Source of the DNA: UBA1189 sp045612065
Lineage (GTDB): Bacteria; Bacteroidota; Bacteroidia; Bacteroidales; Bacteroidaceae
Assembly (NCBI GenBank): GCA_045612065.1
Contig: JAZKYH010000022.1
Span: forward strand, 12,084 to 76,083
DNA: 64,000 bases
Direction: 5' to 3'
The stretch's first letter is position 1, and each line of letters starts with the position of its first letter. Shown one piece after another: positions 33,450 through 40,913 of this stretch. The notes below the pieces were generated by a model. The model made no database searches, was not told where the DNA came from, and worked only from the letters and a program-made list of their open reading frames with translations. Position numbers and translations under genes: made by a program.

Positions 33450-33974
33450 ATGAAAACAATCCTTCTCTCCCTTACATTCTTAGGACTTTGTACTGCGGCC
33501 ATAGCCCAAAAGCCTGTAGACAATAGCACCATCACAACCTTTGAACTTGACCGATATTTAGGCAAGTGGTATGAGATCGCCCGCTATGACCACTCGTTCG
33601 AGCGTAATCTTGTGGGCTGTACCGCTGAATACACCTTGCGTGACGACGGCAAGATTAAAGTGCTCAACAGCGGACACCTCAAAACACTTGATGGGCCTTA
33701 TAAAGAAAGTATCGGCAAAGCTAAAACCAGACGAAACGGCAAACCCGGACAATTAGAGGTGAGCTTCTTCGGGCCTTTCTATAACGACTACAACATCCTT
33801 GAGCTTGCCCCAGACTATTCCTACTCGGTGGTGGGCAGCAACACCCCCAAGTATTTGTGGATATTGAGTCGTACTCCCCAACTACCCCAGAAAGTGAAAA
33901 GCAACATTCTGAACGACCTACAGCAACGGGGGTACGATACAGAGAAACTGCTTTGGGTAGAACAAAGGAGATGA
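33450..33974 (+). CDS. Lipocalin family protein (Blc-like)
   Basis: 174 aa with a signal peptide (LLSLTFLGLCTAAIAQ, cleavage near residue 20). Lipocalin landmarks: the first conserved region LGKWYEIARYDHSFERNL, the middle strand YDNYNILELAPDYSYSVVG-like segment, and the third region LWILSRTPQLP. It resembles bacterial Blc, but no lipobox Cys is seen, so it is probably soluble in the periplasm. The usual ligand class is lipids or small hydrophobic molecules. It is followed by a 22-bp-period repeat array. Confidence 0.9.
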   Translation: MKTILLSLTFLGLCTAAIAQKPVDNSTITTFELDRYLGKWYEIARYDHSFERNLVGCTAEYTLRDDGKIKVLNSGHLKTLDGPYKESIGKAKTRRNGKPGQLEVSFFGPFYNDYNILELAPDYSYSVVGSNTPKYLWILSRTPQLPQKVKSNILNDLQQRGYDTEKLLWVEQRR

Positions 33975-33987
33975 TTCACTCGGGACG

Positions 33988-34075
33988 CACCTGCGAAAAA
34001 GAATTATCACACCTGCGAAAAAGGAAAGTCGCACTTGCAAAAAAAACCTTTCACACCTGCGAAAAATTATACTAA
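33988..34075. repeat. Array of four direct repeats with exact 22-bp period (core CACCTGCG)
   Basis: The core CACCTGCGAAAAA, or a near variant, begins at 33988, 34010, 34032 (CACTTGCA) and 34054, each exactly 22 bp apart. The remaining bases of each unit vary. With flanking bases a unit can read TTTC-CACCTGC-GAAA, a partial inverted repeat. It lies between the lipocalin gene and the PycB-like gene promoter. The array at 57247 has the same core and period. Confidence 0.75.
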
Positions 34076-34117
34076 CTCATTCTAAAGACAAGACTTCAAA
34101 AAGTTCCATCCTTTTCA

Positions 34118-34148
34118 TTTCTTTTTCAAAAATCTTTTCCTACATTTG
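34118..34148 (+). promoter_or_regulatory. Promoter of the PycB-like gene
   Basis: TTTC (34118-34121), a 19-nt spacer, TACATTTG (34141-34148). One mismatch in the -33 element. Confidence 0.6.
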
Positions 34149-34196
34149 TGGCGACATCTGTCACCATACTTTAAGAATTGAAAACACCAAGAAGCC

Positions 34197-35960
34197 ATGA
34201 AGAAGGAGATTAAATTCAGCCTTTTGTACCGCGACATGTTCCAGTCGTCGGGAAAGTACCAACCTCGTGCCGACCAACTCGCCCGCATTGCTCCCGTCAT
34301 CGTAGAGATGGGTTGCTTTGCCCGTGTTGAAACCAATGGAGGAGCCTTCGAGCAAGTGAACCTGCTCTATGGAGAGAACCCCAACACGGCGGTGCGCACC
34401 TTTACCAAGACCTTCAACGATGCGGGCATACAGACCCACATGCTTGACCGCGCATTGAATGGCTTGCGCATGTTTCCCGTGCCTGCCGACGTGCGCCGCC
34501 TCATGTATAAGGTGAAGAAGGCACAGGGCACCGATATCACTCGTATCTTCTGCGGACTCACCGACCCGCGCAACATCATCCCCTCCATCCAGTATGCACT
34601 CGAGGCGGGCATGATACCGCAGGCCGCGCTCTGCATCACCCACTCGCCCGTGCACACCGTGGAGTACTATACCGACTTGGCCGACCAACTCATCGCTGCT
34701 GGCGCTACCGAGATTGCTCTCAAGGACATGGCCGGTATCGGTCGCCCCAAGATGCTGGGCCAACTGGTCAAGAACATCAAGACCCGCCACCCCGAGGTCA
34801 TCATCCAGTATCATGGCCACTCAGGCCCGGGCCTCTCCATGGCCTCTATCCTCGAGGTGTGTGAGAATGGTGCCGACATCATTGATACTGCCATCGAACC
34901 CCTCTCATGGGGTAAGGTGCATCCGGATATTATCTCCGTGCAGGCCATGCTCAAGGACGCAGGCTTCCAGGTACCCGACATCAATATGAACGCCTACATG
35001 AAGGCCCGCAGCCTCACACAGGAGTTTATGGACGACTTCCTCGGTTACTTCATGGACCCCACCAACAAGCACATGTCATCGCTCCTGCTCAAGTGCGGCC
35101 TGCCTGGCGGCATGATGGGTTCGATGATGGCCGACCTCAAGGGCGTGCATTCGGGCATCAACCTCATCCTCAAGGGACAGGGCAAGGCACCGCTTAGCCT
35201 CGACGACCTCGTCATCATGCTCTTCGATGAGGTAGAGTACGTATGGCCTAAACTGGGTTATCCCCCACTCGTGACCCCCTACAGCCAATATGTAAAGAAC
35301 ATAGCGCTGATGAACCTCATGCAGCTCATCAAGGGCGAGGAGCGATTCACGATGATTGACAATAATGCGTGGGATATGATACTCGGCAAGTGCGGTCGCC
35401 TGCCCGGTAAGTTGGCGCCCGAGATTATAGAGTTGGCCAAGAGCCAAGGACGCGAGTTCACCGATGCCGACCCGCAGAGCTACTATCCCGATGCTCTCGA
35501 TACCTACCGCAAGGAGATGAAGGAGCTGGGTTGGGACACAGGCAAGGACGACGAAGAGCTCTTCGAGTTTGCCATGCACGACCGCCAGTACCGCGACTAT
35601 CGCTCCGGCGTGGCCAAGCGACGTTTCGAGACCGACCTACAGAAGGCCAAGGATGCTGCATTAGGCGGTACGGGCGTCACTCCCGAGCAATTGCAAGCGC
35701 TCAAGCACGCCAAGGCCGATGCCATCTGCGCTCCCGAGAGCGGACAGGTAGTGTGGGAAATCTCCGTCGAAGGGCCTTCATCGGCACCCAATGTGGGCCA
35801 CAGCTACAAGGCGGGCGAACTCATCTGCCACATCACCACACGCTGGGGACAGATGGAGCCCGTATATGCCGGTTATGCCGGTCGTCTCGCCGAGGTGTGT
35901 GCACCGCAAGGAAGCACCGTAAACAAGGGTGATGCGGTGGTGTATATCGAAAGAGAATAA
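34197..35960 (+). CDS. Pyruvate carboxylase subunit B / oxaloacetate decarboxylase alpha-type carboxyltransferase
   Basis: 587 aa. A DRE-TIM barrel carboxyltransferase domain (about 1-290): FSLLYRDMFQS in place of the usual DxxRDxHQS, metal-binding KDMAGIG and QYHGHSGPG. The PYC/OADA helical domain follows (about 300-480). The C-terminal segment (about 505-587) has the outline of a biotinyl/lipoyl domain (ICAPESGQVVWEI ... GRLAEVCAPQGSTVNKGDAVVYIE). However, the turn that should carry AMKM reads TTRWGQME and has no lysine. Either a separate carrier protein supplies biotin, or the domain has another role. It stands alone, without a carrier subunit next to it. Confidence 0.85.
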   Translation: MKKEIKFSLLYRDMFQSSGKYQPRADQLARIAPVIVEMGCFARVETNGGAFEQVNLLYGENPNTAVRTFTKTFNDAGIQTHMLDRALNGLRMFPVPADVRRLMYKVKKAQGTDITRIFCGLTDPRNIIPSIQYALEAGMIPQAALCITHSPVHTVEYYTDLADQLIAAGATEIALKDMAGIGRPKMLGQLVKNIKTRHPEVIIQYHGHSGPGLSMASILEVCENGADIIDTAIEPLSWGKVHPDIISVQAMLKDAGFQVPDINMNAYMKARSLTQEFMDDFLGYFMDPTNKHMSSLLLKCGLPGGMMGSMMADLKGVHSGINLILKGQGKAPLSLDDLVIMLFDEVEYVWPKLGYPPLVTPYSQYVKNIALMNLMQLIKGEERFTMIDNNAWDMILGKCGRLPGKLAPEIIELAKSQGREFTDADPQSYYPDALDTYRKEMKELGWDTGKDDEELFEFAMHDRQYRDYRSGVAKRRFETDLQKAKDAALGGTGVTPEQLQALKHAKADAICAPESGQVVWEISVEGPSSAPNVGHSYKAGELICHITTRWGQMEPVYAGYAGRLAEVCAPQGSTVNKGDAVVYIERE

Positions 35961-36017
35961 GATGTCTCATGGTTAGATAAATGGAGAGAGCGGGCTGTGT
36001 GGCTCGCTCTCTTTTTG

Positions 36018-36351
36018 TGGAGTTTGCACTAATTTGGTCAGTTTTGCTATCCAAAACGCCCCTGTCATCCTGAGCCTAAGCGAAGGATCTCGCGCTGGGA
36101 CTTGACGACAGTTTTTCTTCGGTTTGCACTAATTTTGGCCTACTTTACATTACAAAAATCGTTCGATTTGCGCTAACTTTAGCCTGCTTCGCAGTCTGAA
36201 GATAGGCTTCGCCTCGAAAAAAATCAAATATATTTGTTTTTTCGCTCGGTTTGCACTAATTTTAATCTGCTTCGCAGCTTGAAGATAGGCTGCACCTCGG
36301 AAAATCGCAAATAAATTTGCATTTTCTCTCGGTTTGCACTATCTTTGCACC
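36018..36351 (+). repeat. Promoter-like tandem repeats, 83-bp period, upstream of rplY
   Basis: The unit start TCGGTTTGCACTAATTTT recurs at 36119, 36163 (TCGATTTGCGCTAACTTT), 36246 and 36329, with a further match near 36020. The units at 36163, 36246 and 36329 are exactly 83 bp apart. The first two also share a CTGCTTCGCAG...TGAAGATAGGCT...CCTCG body. The last unit supplies the -7 box of the rplY promoter, while the earlier ones carry TAATTTTG, TAACTTTA or TAATTTTA. This fills most of the 490-bp gap between the PycB-like gene and rplY; no gene was seen. Confidence 0.7.
36316..36347 (+). promoter_or_regulatory. Promoter of rplY
   Basis: TTTG (36316-36319), a 20-nt spacer, TATCTTTG (36340-36347): a full consensus match. 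The leader is about 97 nt. Confidence 0.8.
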
Positions 36352-36450
36352 CGCTTTTCGTAGGGCACTCGTGAGAGGCTCTTACATCGTGTGATGGCGA
36401 ATTGAGAGAGAACTTAATTTAGAGTAACACATTTTAAAAAGAAAACAAAC

Positions 36451-37026
36451 ATGAAATCATTTGATTTGAAAGGTACTTCAAGAACTGAAGTAGGTAAGAA
36501 GAGCACTAACGAGCTCCGTAAGAACAACGGTATTCCTTGCATCCTCTACGGAATCGAGAAGGAGGCTAAGGCTTTCGCTGTAACCACTGACGCTGTTCGC
36601 AAGCTCGTTTACACTCCCGACATTCACGTTGTAAACCTCACCATCGACGGTGTTGAGTGCAAGGCTGTATTGAAGGACATTCAGTTCCACCCCGTTAAGG
36701 ACACCATCCTTCACATGGACTTCCTCCAGATTGTAGAGGACAAGGCTATCGTAATGGAGGTTCCCACTATCCTCACAGGTCTCGCAGCTGGTGTTAAGCT
36801 TGGTGGTAAGCTCCAGCAGGCTATCCGCAAGATCAAGGTGAAGGCTGTATACGCTAACATCCCCGAGAAGTTGACCGTAGACGTAACTGAGCTTGCTCTC
36901 GGTAAGTCTATCAAGGTTGGTGACCTCTCATTCGAGGGTCTCGAGCTCATTACTCCCGCTCAGACCGTTGTATGTAGCGTAGCTGCTACACGTGCTTCAC
37001 GTGAGGCTGCTAACGGTAAGAAGTAA
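36451..37026 (+). CDS. rplY: 50S ribosomal protein bL25 (Ctc/TL5 form)
   Basis: 191 aa. Binds 5S rRNA in the large subunit. The N-terminal 5S-binding domain (about 1-95, with NELRKNNGIPCILYGIEKEA) is followed by the C-terminal TL5/Ctc beta domain. This is the long form; E. coli L25 has only the first domain. Codon use is strongly biased towards the frequent set, as expected for a highly expressed gene. Followed by a terminator and pth, its common neighbour in many bacteria. Confidence 0.95.
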   Translation: MKSFDLKGTSRTEVGKKSTNELRKNNGIPCILYGIEKEAKAFAVTTDAVRKLVYTPDIHVVNLTIDGVECKAVLKDIQFHPVKDTILHMDFLQIVEDKAIVMEVPTILTGLAAGVKLGGKLQQAIRKIKVKAVYANIPEKLTVDVTELALGKSIKVGDLSFEGLELITPAQTVVCSVAATRASREAANGKK

Positions 37027-37046
37027 TTACTGATTGGCTGAATCTT

Positions 37047-37093
37047 AAGGGTTGAGGGTTGTGGACTGTGTCCCGGCTTTCAACCCTTTTATT
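37047..37093 (+). terminator. Terminator after rplY
   Basis: AAGGGTTGA (37047-37055) pairs with TCAACCCTT (37080-37088), followed by TTATTTAT. The 24-nt loop is long, so termination may be partial, allowing read-through into pth. Confidence 0.6.
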
Positions 37094-37109
37094 TATAAAT
37101 GGATAAGAG

Positions 37110-37670
37110 ATGAAATACTTGATTGTCGGCTTGGGCAACCCAGGCTATGAGTACGACGGCACACGTCACAACATCGGTTTCCGCGTGGTAGATGCCTTGG
37201 CCAAGGATGCGGGTGCCACATGGGAAGACAAGCGCTATGGTTTCGTGGCCAACATGCGTGTGAAGAATGCTCAGATTGTGCTGCTCAAGCCCACGACTTT
37301 TATGAACCTCAGCGGCAATGCCGTGCGCTACTGGGTGGAGAAGGAGAACATTGCTCCCGAGAACATGCTCGTGGTGGTCGACGACCTCTCACTGCCCGTG
37401 GGTACACTTCGCCTCAGGGCTAAGGGAAGCGATGGCGGACACAACGGCCTGAAGCACATCGCCCAGCTCATGGGGCAGAACTATGCCCGCCTGAAGTTTG
37501 GCATCGGCAACGACTTTCCCCGCGGTGCGCAGGCAGACTTTGTGCTGGGCAAGTTCAGCACCGAGGACGAGGCCATCATCGAGAAGCAGCTCCCCACGGC
37601 GTGCGACATCGTCAAGAGCTTCTGCCTGGCAGGTATCACCATTACGATGAATCAGTACAATAAAAAGTGA
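37110..37670 (+). CDS. pth: Peptidyl-tRNA hydrolase
   Basis: 186 aa. Releases peptides from peptidyl-tRNA that has dropped off the ribosome. Family blocks: YLIVGLGNPGYEYDGTRHN (with the catalytic His), LLKPTTFMNLSGNAV, VVVDDLSLPVGTLRLR and GSDGGHNGLKHI. Normal length. It lies between rplY and an S4-domain gene, a typical translation-related cluster. Confidence 0.95.
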   Translation: MKYLIVGLGNPGYEYDGTRHNIGFRVVDALAKDAGATWEDKRYGFVANMRVKNAQIVLLKPTTFMNLSGNAVRYWVEKENIAPENMLVVVDDLSLPVGTLRLRAKGSDGGHNGLKHIAQLMGQNYARLKFGIGNDFPRGAQADFVLGKFSTEDEAIIEKQLPTACDIVKSFCLAGITITMNQYNKK

Positions 37671-37750
37671 AGAATTAAAAGTGAAGAATGAAGAGCTAGG
37701 TTCTGAAATGCATGCACTCTTCACTTTTAACTCTTCCCTCTTAACTTCTA
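37664..37750. repeat. Inverted repeat between pth and the S4-domain gene
   Basis: A left arm rich in AGTGAAGAAT (about 37666-37695) pairs with TCTTCACTTTTAACTCTTC (37718-37736). Repeats of this kind, which read FTFNSSLL when translated, are common between genes in Bacteroidales. It may terminate pth transcripts. Confidence 0.6.
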
Positions 37751-37755
37751 AACGC

Positions 37756-38178
37756 GTGGAAGCAAGAATAGATAAATGGCTATGGGCCGTGCGCCTGTAT
37801 AAGACCCGCTCAATGGCGACAGATGCCTGCAAGAAGGGCCAGGTGACAATGAACGGCACCACGATGAAACCCTCAAAGAGCATCAAGGAGGGCGATGTGG
37901 TGAGTGTGCGCAAGCCTCCCATCACCTACACATTCCGTGTGCTCAAGGCCATCGAGAGCCGTGTGGGAGCCAAGCTCGTGCCCGAGATGCTCGAGAACAT
38001 CACCCCGAAGGAGCAGTACGACATCCTTGAAATGAGCAAGATAAGCGGCTTTGCCAACCGTATGCGCGGCACGGGCCGCCCCACCAAGAAGGAGCGCCGC
38101 GACCTCGACGAGTTCCTTGGCGATGAAAACTTCGGTGCCGACCTCTTCTTCCTCGATGACGAGGACGATGAGGAGTAG
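37756..38178 (+). CDS. RNA-binding S4-domain protein (Hsp15-like)
   Basis: 140 aa from the GTG at 37756. The conserved N-terminus is (V/M)EARIDKWLWAVRLYKTR, the start of the S4 RNA-binding domain, continuing with GQVTMNGTTMKPSKSIKEGDVVSV. In-frame codons upstream from 37681 encode a repeat-derived stretch (LFTFNSSLLTSK) and are probably not part of the protein. The C-terminus is basic (TGRPTKKERRDLDEFL) and then strongly acidic (FFLDDEDDEE). Hsp15 relatives recycle stalled large subunits carrying peptidyl-tRNA, which fits its position after pth. Confidence 0.88.
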   Translation: MEARIDKWLWAVRLYKTRSMATDACKKGQVTMNGTTMKPSKSIKEGDVVSVRKPPITYTFRVLKAIESRVGAKLVPEMLENITPKEQYDILEMSKISGFANRMRGTGRPTKKERRDLDEFLGDENFGADLFFLDDEDDEE

Positions 38179-38202
38179 AACTGCTATTTTTATCTATAAA
38201 CA

Positions 38203-38985
38203 ATGATGAAGAAACCATTGCGCATCATTATTCTGCTATTGACGGCAATGATATTGTGGTCGTGCAATGCCGAGTTGCCGGAGGTCCCTTACGACCCGTC
38301 AGACTCCACCGCAGTGAAGAAAGTCTCCATCATGGGAGACAGTTACTCTACCTATGAGGGATGGTCAAACAGAGACGTAGCAGGCAACCCTAATGACTAC
38401 TACGTATACTATCCCCACGAAGGCAACACCGATGTGACTTCTGTAGAGAAGACCTGGTGGCACATGCTGTGCCAGAAGCCCGAGTTCGAACTTGAGGTAT
38501 CCAATGCCTACTCCGGCTCCGTCGTTTCCAACACGCACTACAATGGAGTGGATGTTGCCGACACCGACCTATCCTTCATGCATCGTGTCGGTAAAAATGC
38601 CTACGGAGTCGACTACAACGGCTCCCCCGACATCATCCTCGTCTTTGGCGGCACCAATGATTGCTGGGCAGGCGTAGACTTGGGCGACTATGTGCATCAC
38701 GACTGGACCGCTGCCGACCTCCGCAGTTTCCGTCCCGCCTATAGCAGACTCCTTGCAAGCCTGCAGACACTCTATCCGAATGCTACGGTATATTGCATCA
38801 TCAATGGTGACGGCGGCATCCCTGAAATGACCAAGTCCTACGCTAAGTCCATACAGAAGATTTGTAAGCACTATGGCATGACCAGTATCGTTGTGGATGA
38901 TATCGAGATGACAGACAACCATCCCACCTACGCAGGCATGCAGTCAATCTGTGAGCAGGTATACGCTGTACTGAGAGGGAAATGA
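38203..38985 (+). CDS. SGNH/GDSL hydrolase lipoprotein
   Basis: 260 aa. The N-terminus is a lipoprotein signal (LRIIILLLTAMILWSC, lipid-bound Cys21). SGNH blocks are complete: nucleophile Ser in IMGDSYS (block I), an Asn/Gly block near GSVVSN, GGTND (block III), and the C-terminal DNHPT (Asp and His, block V). A surface or periplasmic esterase/acetyl-esterase is likely; the substrate is unknown. It follows the S4 gene by 24 nt and ends before a clear terminator. Confidence 0.88.
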   Translation: MMKKPLRIIILLLTAMILWSCNAELPEVPYDPSDSTAVKKVSIMGDSYSTYEGWSNRDVAGNPNDYYVYYPHEGNTDVTSVEKTWWHMLCQKPEFELEVSNAYSGSVVSNTHYNGVDVADTDLSFMHRVGKNAYGVDYNGSPDIILVFGGTNDCWAGVDLGDYVHHDWTAADLRSFRPAYSRLLASLQTLYPNATVYCIINGDGGIPEMTKSYAKSIQKICKHYGMTSIVVDDIEMTDNHPTYAGMQSICEQVYAVLRGK

Positions 38986-39020
38986 ACATACCACCTCACT
39001 TTCACGAGGCATTGCAAAAG

Positions 39021-39058
39021 TAAGGAGAGTATCCCAATTGGATGCTCGCCTTGTTTTT
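39021..39058 (+). terminator. Terminator after the GDSL lipoprotein gene
   Basis: AAGG-GAGTATCC (39022-39034) and GGATGCTC-CCTT (39040-39052) form an interrupted 12-bp stem with a CAATT loop, followed by GTTTTTTG. Confidence 0.8.
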
Positions 39059-39117
39059 TGTATATATTCTATAACCCGATGAACTTCAATCATATTTCCA
39101 ACTTTTATTTATTAAGA

Positions 39118-39149
39118 TTTGGAATCTTATTTGCTTTGCACTACCTTTG
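39118..39149 (+). promoter_or_regulatory. Promoter of the TonB-like lipoprotein gene
   Basis: TTTG (39118-39121), a 20-nt spacer, TACCTTTG (39142-39149): full consensus. The leader is about 88 nt. Confidence 0.8.
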
Positions 39150-39242
39150 CCAATGTTCGTATGGGGTGGTTAAATGTTCCCACACCCTATTTATTTTACA
39201 AAAGCCGAACCTTAGGGGACAGGGAGGCATAAGAGAAATATT

Positions 39243-40175
39243 ATGATAAAACAAGTCCTTATAAAAAGATTGGCCGGGTTAACCATTTTAGGAAGCTCTG
39301 TACTAATGTCGTGCACGAATCCAAAAGTTTCTAATCCCGTCAGCGTAAATTCAGATACCACAGCAGCAGAAAACATTGAAGTCAACACCAACTCATTACT
39401 TCCAGACACCACAATGGTCATGTATATTGGGAACGACACCAATTTCCCATTTCTAATTGACAGAGGCAGCCAACCCTATATGACAATCTCTATCAATTTT
39501 AAGGGAGGAATAATGGCTTATTGGGGAGATGAGGAGCACCGGATATACTATTTCGACCGAAGTATTGATGAATTAAAACAAATTATTCTTGATCGTTTTG
39601 AATCTGGAGATAAGCCCAAGGAAAATGAACTATTTCATGTAGGATTTGACGTTTCTACACCCAAGAATCTGATTTCAGCACTTAAAACCATGCTACAGGA
39701 GATAGGCGTTCACCATTGTGAATTGTCGGAGATTCACAACATGCTTAATCTTAATGAGTCTAAAACTCCTCCACCACCCCCTCATGCGATAATATGCTCC
39801 GACATTACAGAAGACGAAATTAAAGTAGAGGAGGTTGCTAAAGAAGCTGAAACAGACAAAATATTCTTTACAACAGAACAACAACCTGAGTTCCCAGGAG
39901 GCATGACAGAGTTGATGAAACACTTACAGAAAAGCATCAACTACCCCACCAATTGCAAGAAAGAGGGAATCCAAGGACGTGTCATCGTACAGTTTGTAAT
40001 CAATAAAGACGGAAGTATTTGCGAAGCCAATGTGGTGAAGCCTGTACATCCGCAGCTTGATGCCGAAGCTCTACGAGTTGTCAACGCTATGCCCAACTGG
40101 ATTCCAGGCAAGCAAAAAGGCGAGCGCGTACGAGTACGCTTCACCCTTCCCATTTCTTTCCGTCTGTCAGAATAG
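39243..40175 (+). CDS. Lipoprotein with ExbD-like segment and TonB C-terminal domain
   Basis: 310 aa. Instead of the usual TonB transmembrane anchor, the N-terminus is a lipoprotein signal (GLTILGSSVLMSC, Cys24). Residues about 75-165 (YMTISINFKGGIMAYWGDE ... HVGFDVSTPKNLISALKTML) have the strand-helix pattern of the ExbD periplasmic domain. The C-terminal 95 residues are a clear TonB_C domain: PEFPGGMTELMKHLQKSINY, GIQGRVIVQFVINKDGSI, RVNAMPNWIPG-like end. TonB C-termini normally contact the TonB box of outer-membrane receptors. No exbB, exbD or receptor gene is adjacent. The ExbD-like call is tentative. Confidence 0.75.
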   Translation: MIKQVLIKRLAGLTILGSSVLMSCTNPKVSNPVSVNSDTTAAENIEVNTNSLLPDTTMVMYIGNDTNFPFLIDRGSQPYMTISINFKGGIMAYWGDEEHRIYYFDRSIDELKQIILDRFESGDKPKENELFHVGFDVSTPKNLISALKTMLQEIGVHHCELSEIHNMLNLNESKTPPPPPHAIICSDITEDEIKVEEVAKEAETDKIFFTTEQQPEFPGGMTELMKHLQKSINYPTNCKKEGIQGRVIVQFVINKDGSICEANVVKPVHPQLDAEALRVVNAMPNWIPGKQKGERVRVRFTLPISFRLSE

Positions 40176-40250
40176 GCATTGCTTTTCCAAGCTGCCATAA
40201 ATTTGGTCATTCTAAACGGCAATACCAGCCAGAAAAGATATTCCACACGA

Positions 40251-40296
40251 CGAAGTGGGTCCCAAAGTTCGGATAAAAAACTTTGGGACTCACTTC
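40251..40296. repeat. Long near-perfect hairpin (MITE- or REP-like)
   Basis: GAAGTGGGTCCCAAAGTT (40252-40269) pairs with AACTTTGGGACTCACTTC (40279-40296), interrupted by a single G-T. No T-run follows, so it is not a classical terminator. Confidence 0.6.
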
Positions 40297-40376
40297 ACTA
40301 TAACGGAAACTCTTTTTTACACTTCTATCAAGAGCTGGCACTATTTGATTCTTACCTTACAGAAATGTTTCCTCAG

Positions 40377-40464
40377 TAGCTACTGCGTTGCGCCTCGGTA
40401 GCTAGCGAGGCTTATTGCGATAGCTACCGCGGTGTGGCGCGGTAGCTACCGATGAAATTTTCGT
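40377..40464. repeat. Array of four direct repeats with exact 22-bp period (core TAGCTACC)
   Basis: TAGCTA begins at 40377, 40399, 40421 and 40443, each exactly 22 bp apart, in the contexts CAG/CGG/CGA/CGG-TAGCTA-CTG/GCG/CCG/CCG. The two outer bases on each side are also partly conserved, and each core is itself palindromic (GGTAGCTACC). Same period and copy number as the CACCTGCG arrays at 33988 and 57247, but a different core. Confidence 0.75.
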
Positions 40465-40797
40465 TTTATGCCAGAGAAACATTTCCTTACCACCATAAGG
40501 ACAAGAAGCATGAGACACCACCCCAAAAGGCCAAGATTAAGACAGAAAACGGCACACCATAATGCATCGCCAAGCCACCCGTTGCTGTAAGATGAATAAC
40601 TGATTCGACAGCAAGGCATTACATATAAAGAATGGAAATTTCGAGTGGTTTCGACAGGAGTATCTACAACACGTTTCATTACAAATGGAGCATAAGGGGA
40701 CCTCCCTAAAGTCCTTCTTCACATCAAAACCATCCTCTACAAAAACTGGACAAAGAGATTCCCACGAACAAAGGAACGTTTTCTCTTCATCCGCAAA

Positions 40798-40829
40798 CTT
40801 GCACAAACGAATTTTAGTCGTTAACTTTG
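40798..40829 (+). promoter_or_regulatory. Promoter of the SprT-like gene
   Basis: CTTG (40798-40801), a 20-nt spacer, TAACTTTG (40822-40829). Confidence 0.7.
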
Positions 40830-40913
40830 GGGAGAATAACGGGAGAAAGATAGAAATAACCTTTATAGGAATCCATCACACCGGGGCAGCAGAAACTTTC
40901 CTTTTTGAGAACG

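Larger units (their letters stand above)
40176..40913. other. 738-bp intergenic region with hairpin, 22-bp repeat array and promoter
   Basis: Contents in order: a long hairpin (40251-40296), the four-unit TAGCTA array (40377-40464), about 330 bp with no supported gene, and the sprT promoter (40798-40829). Two minus-strand frames in 40446-40806 are short, unlike known proteins, and judged spurious or repeat-derived. Confidence 0.5.

Noticed and set aside
33988..34075. CRISPR array
   Set aside because: The 22-bp period with only about 8 conserved bases is far too short for CRISPR repeats and spacers, and no cas gene is present in the window.
40446..40806. Two overlapping minus-strand frames of 77 and 89 codons
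   Set aside because: Cys-rich products without homology I recognise, and no promoter; likely non-coding or a repeat relic.
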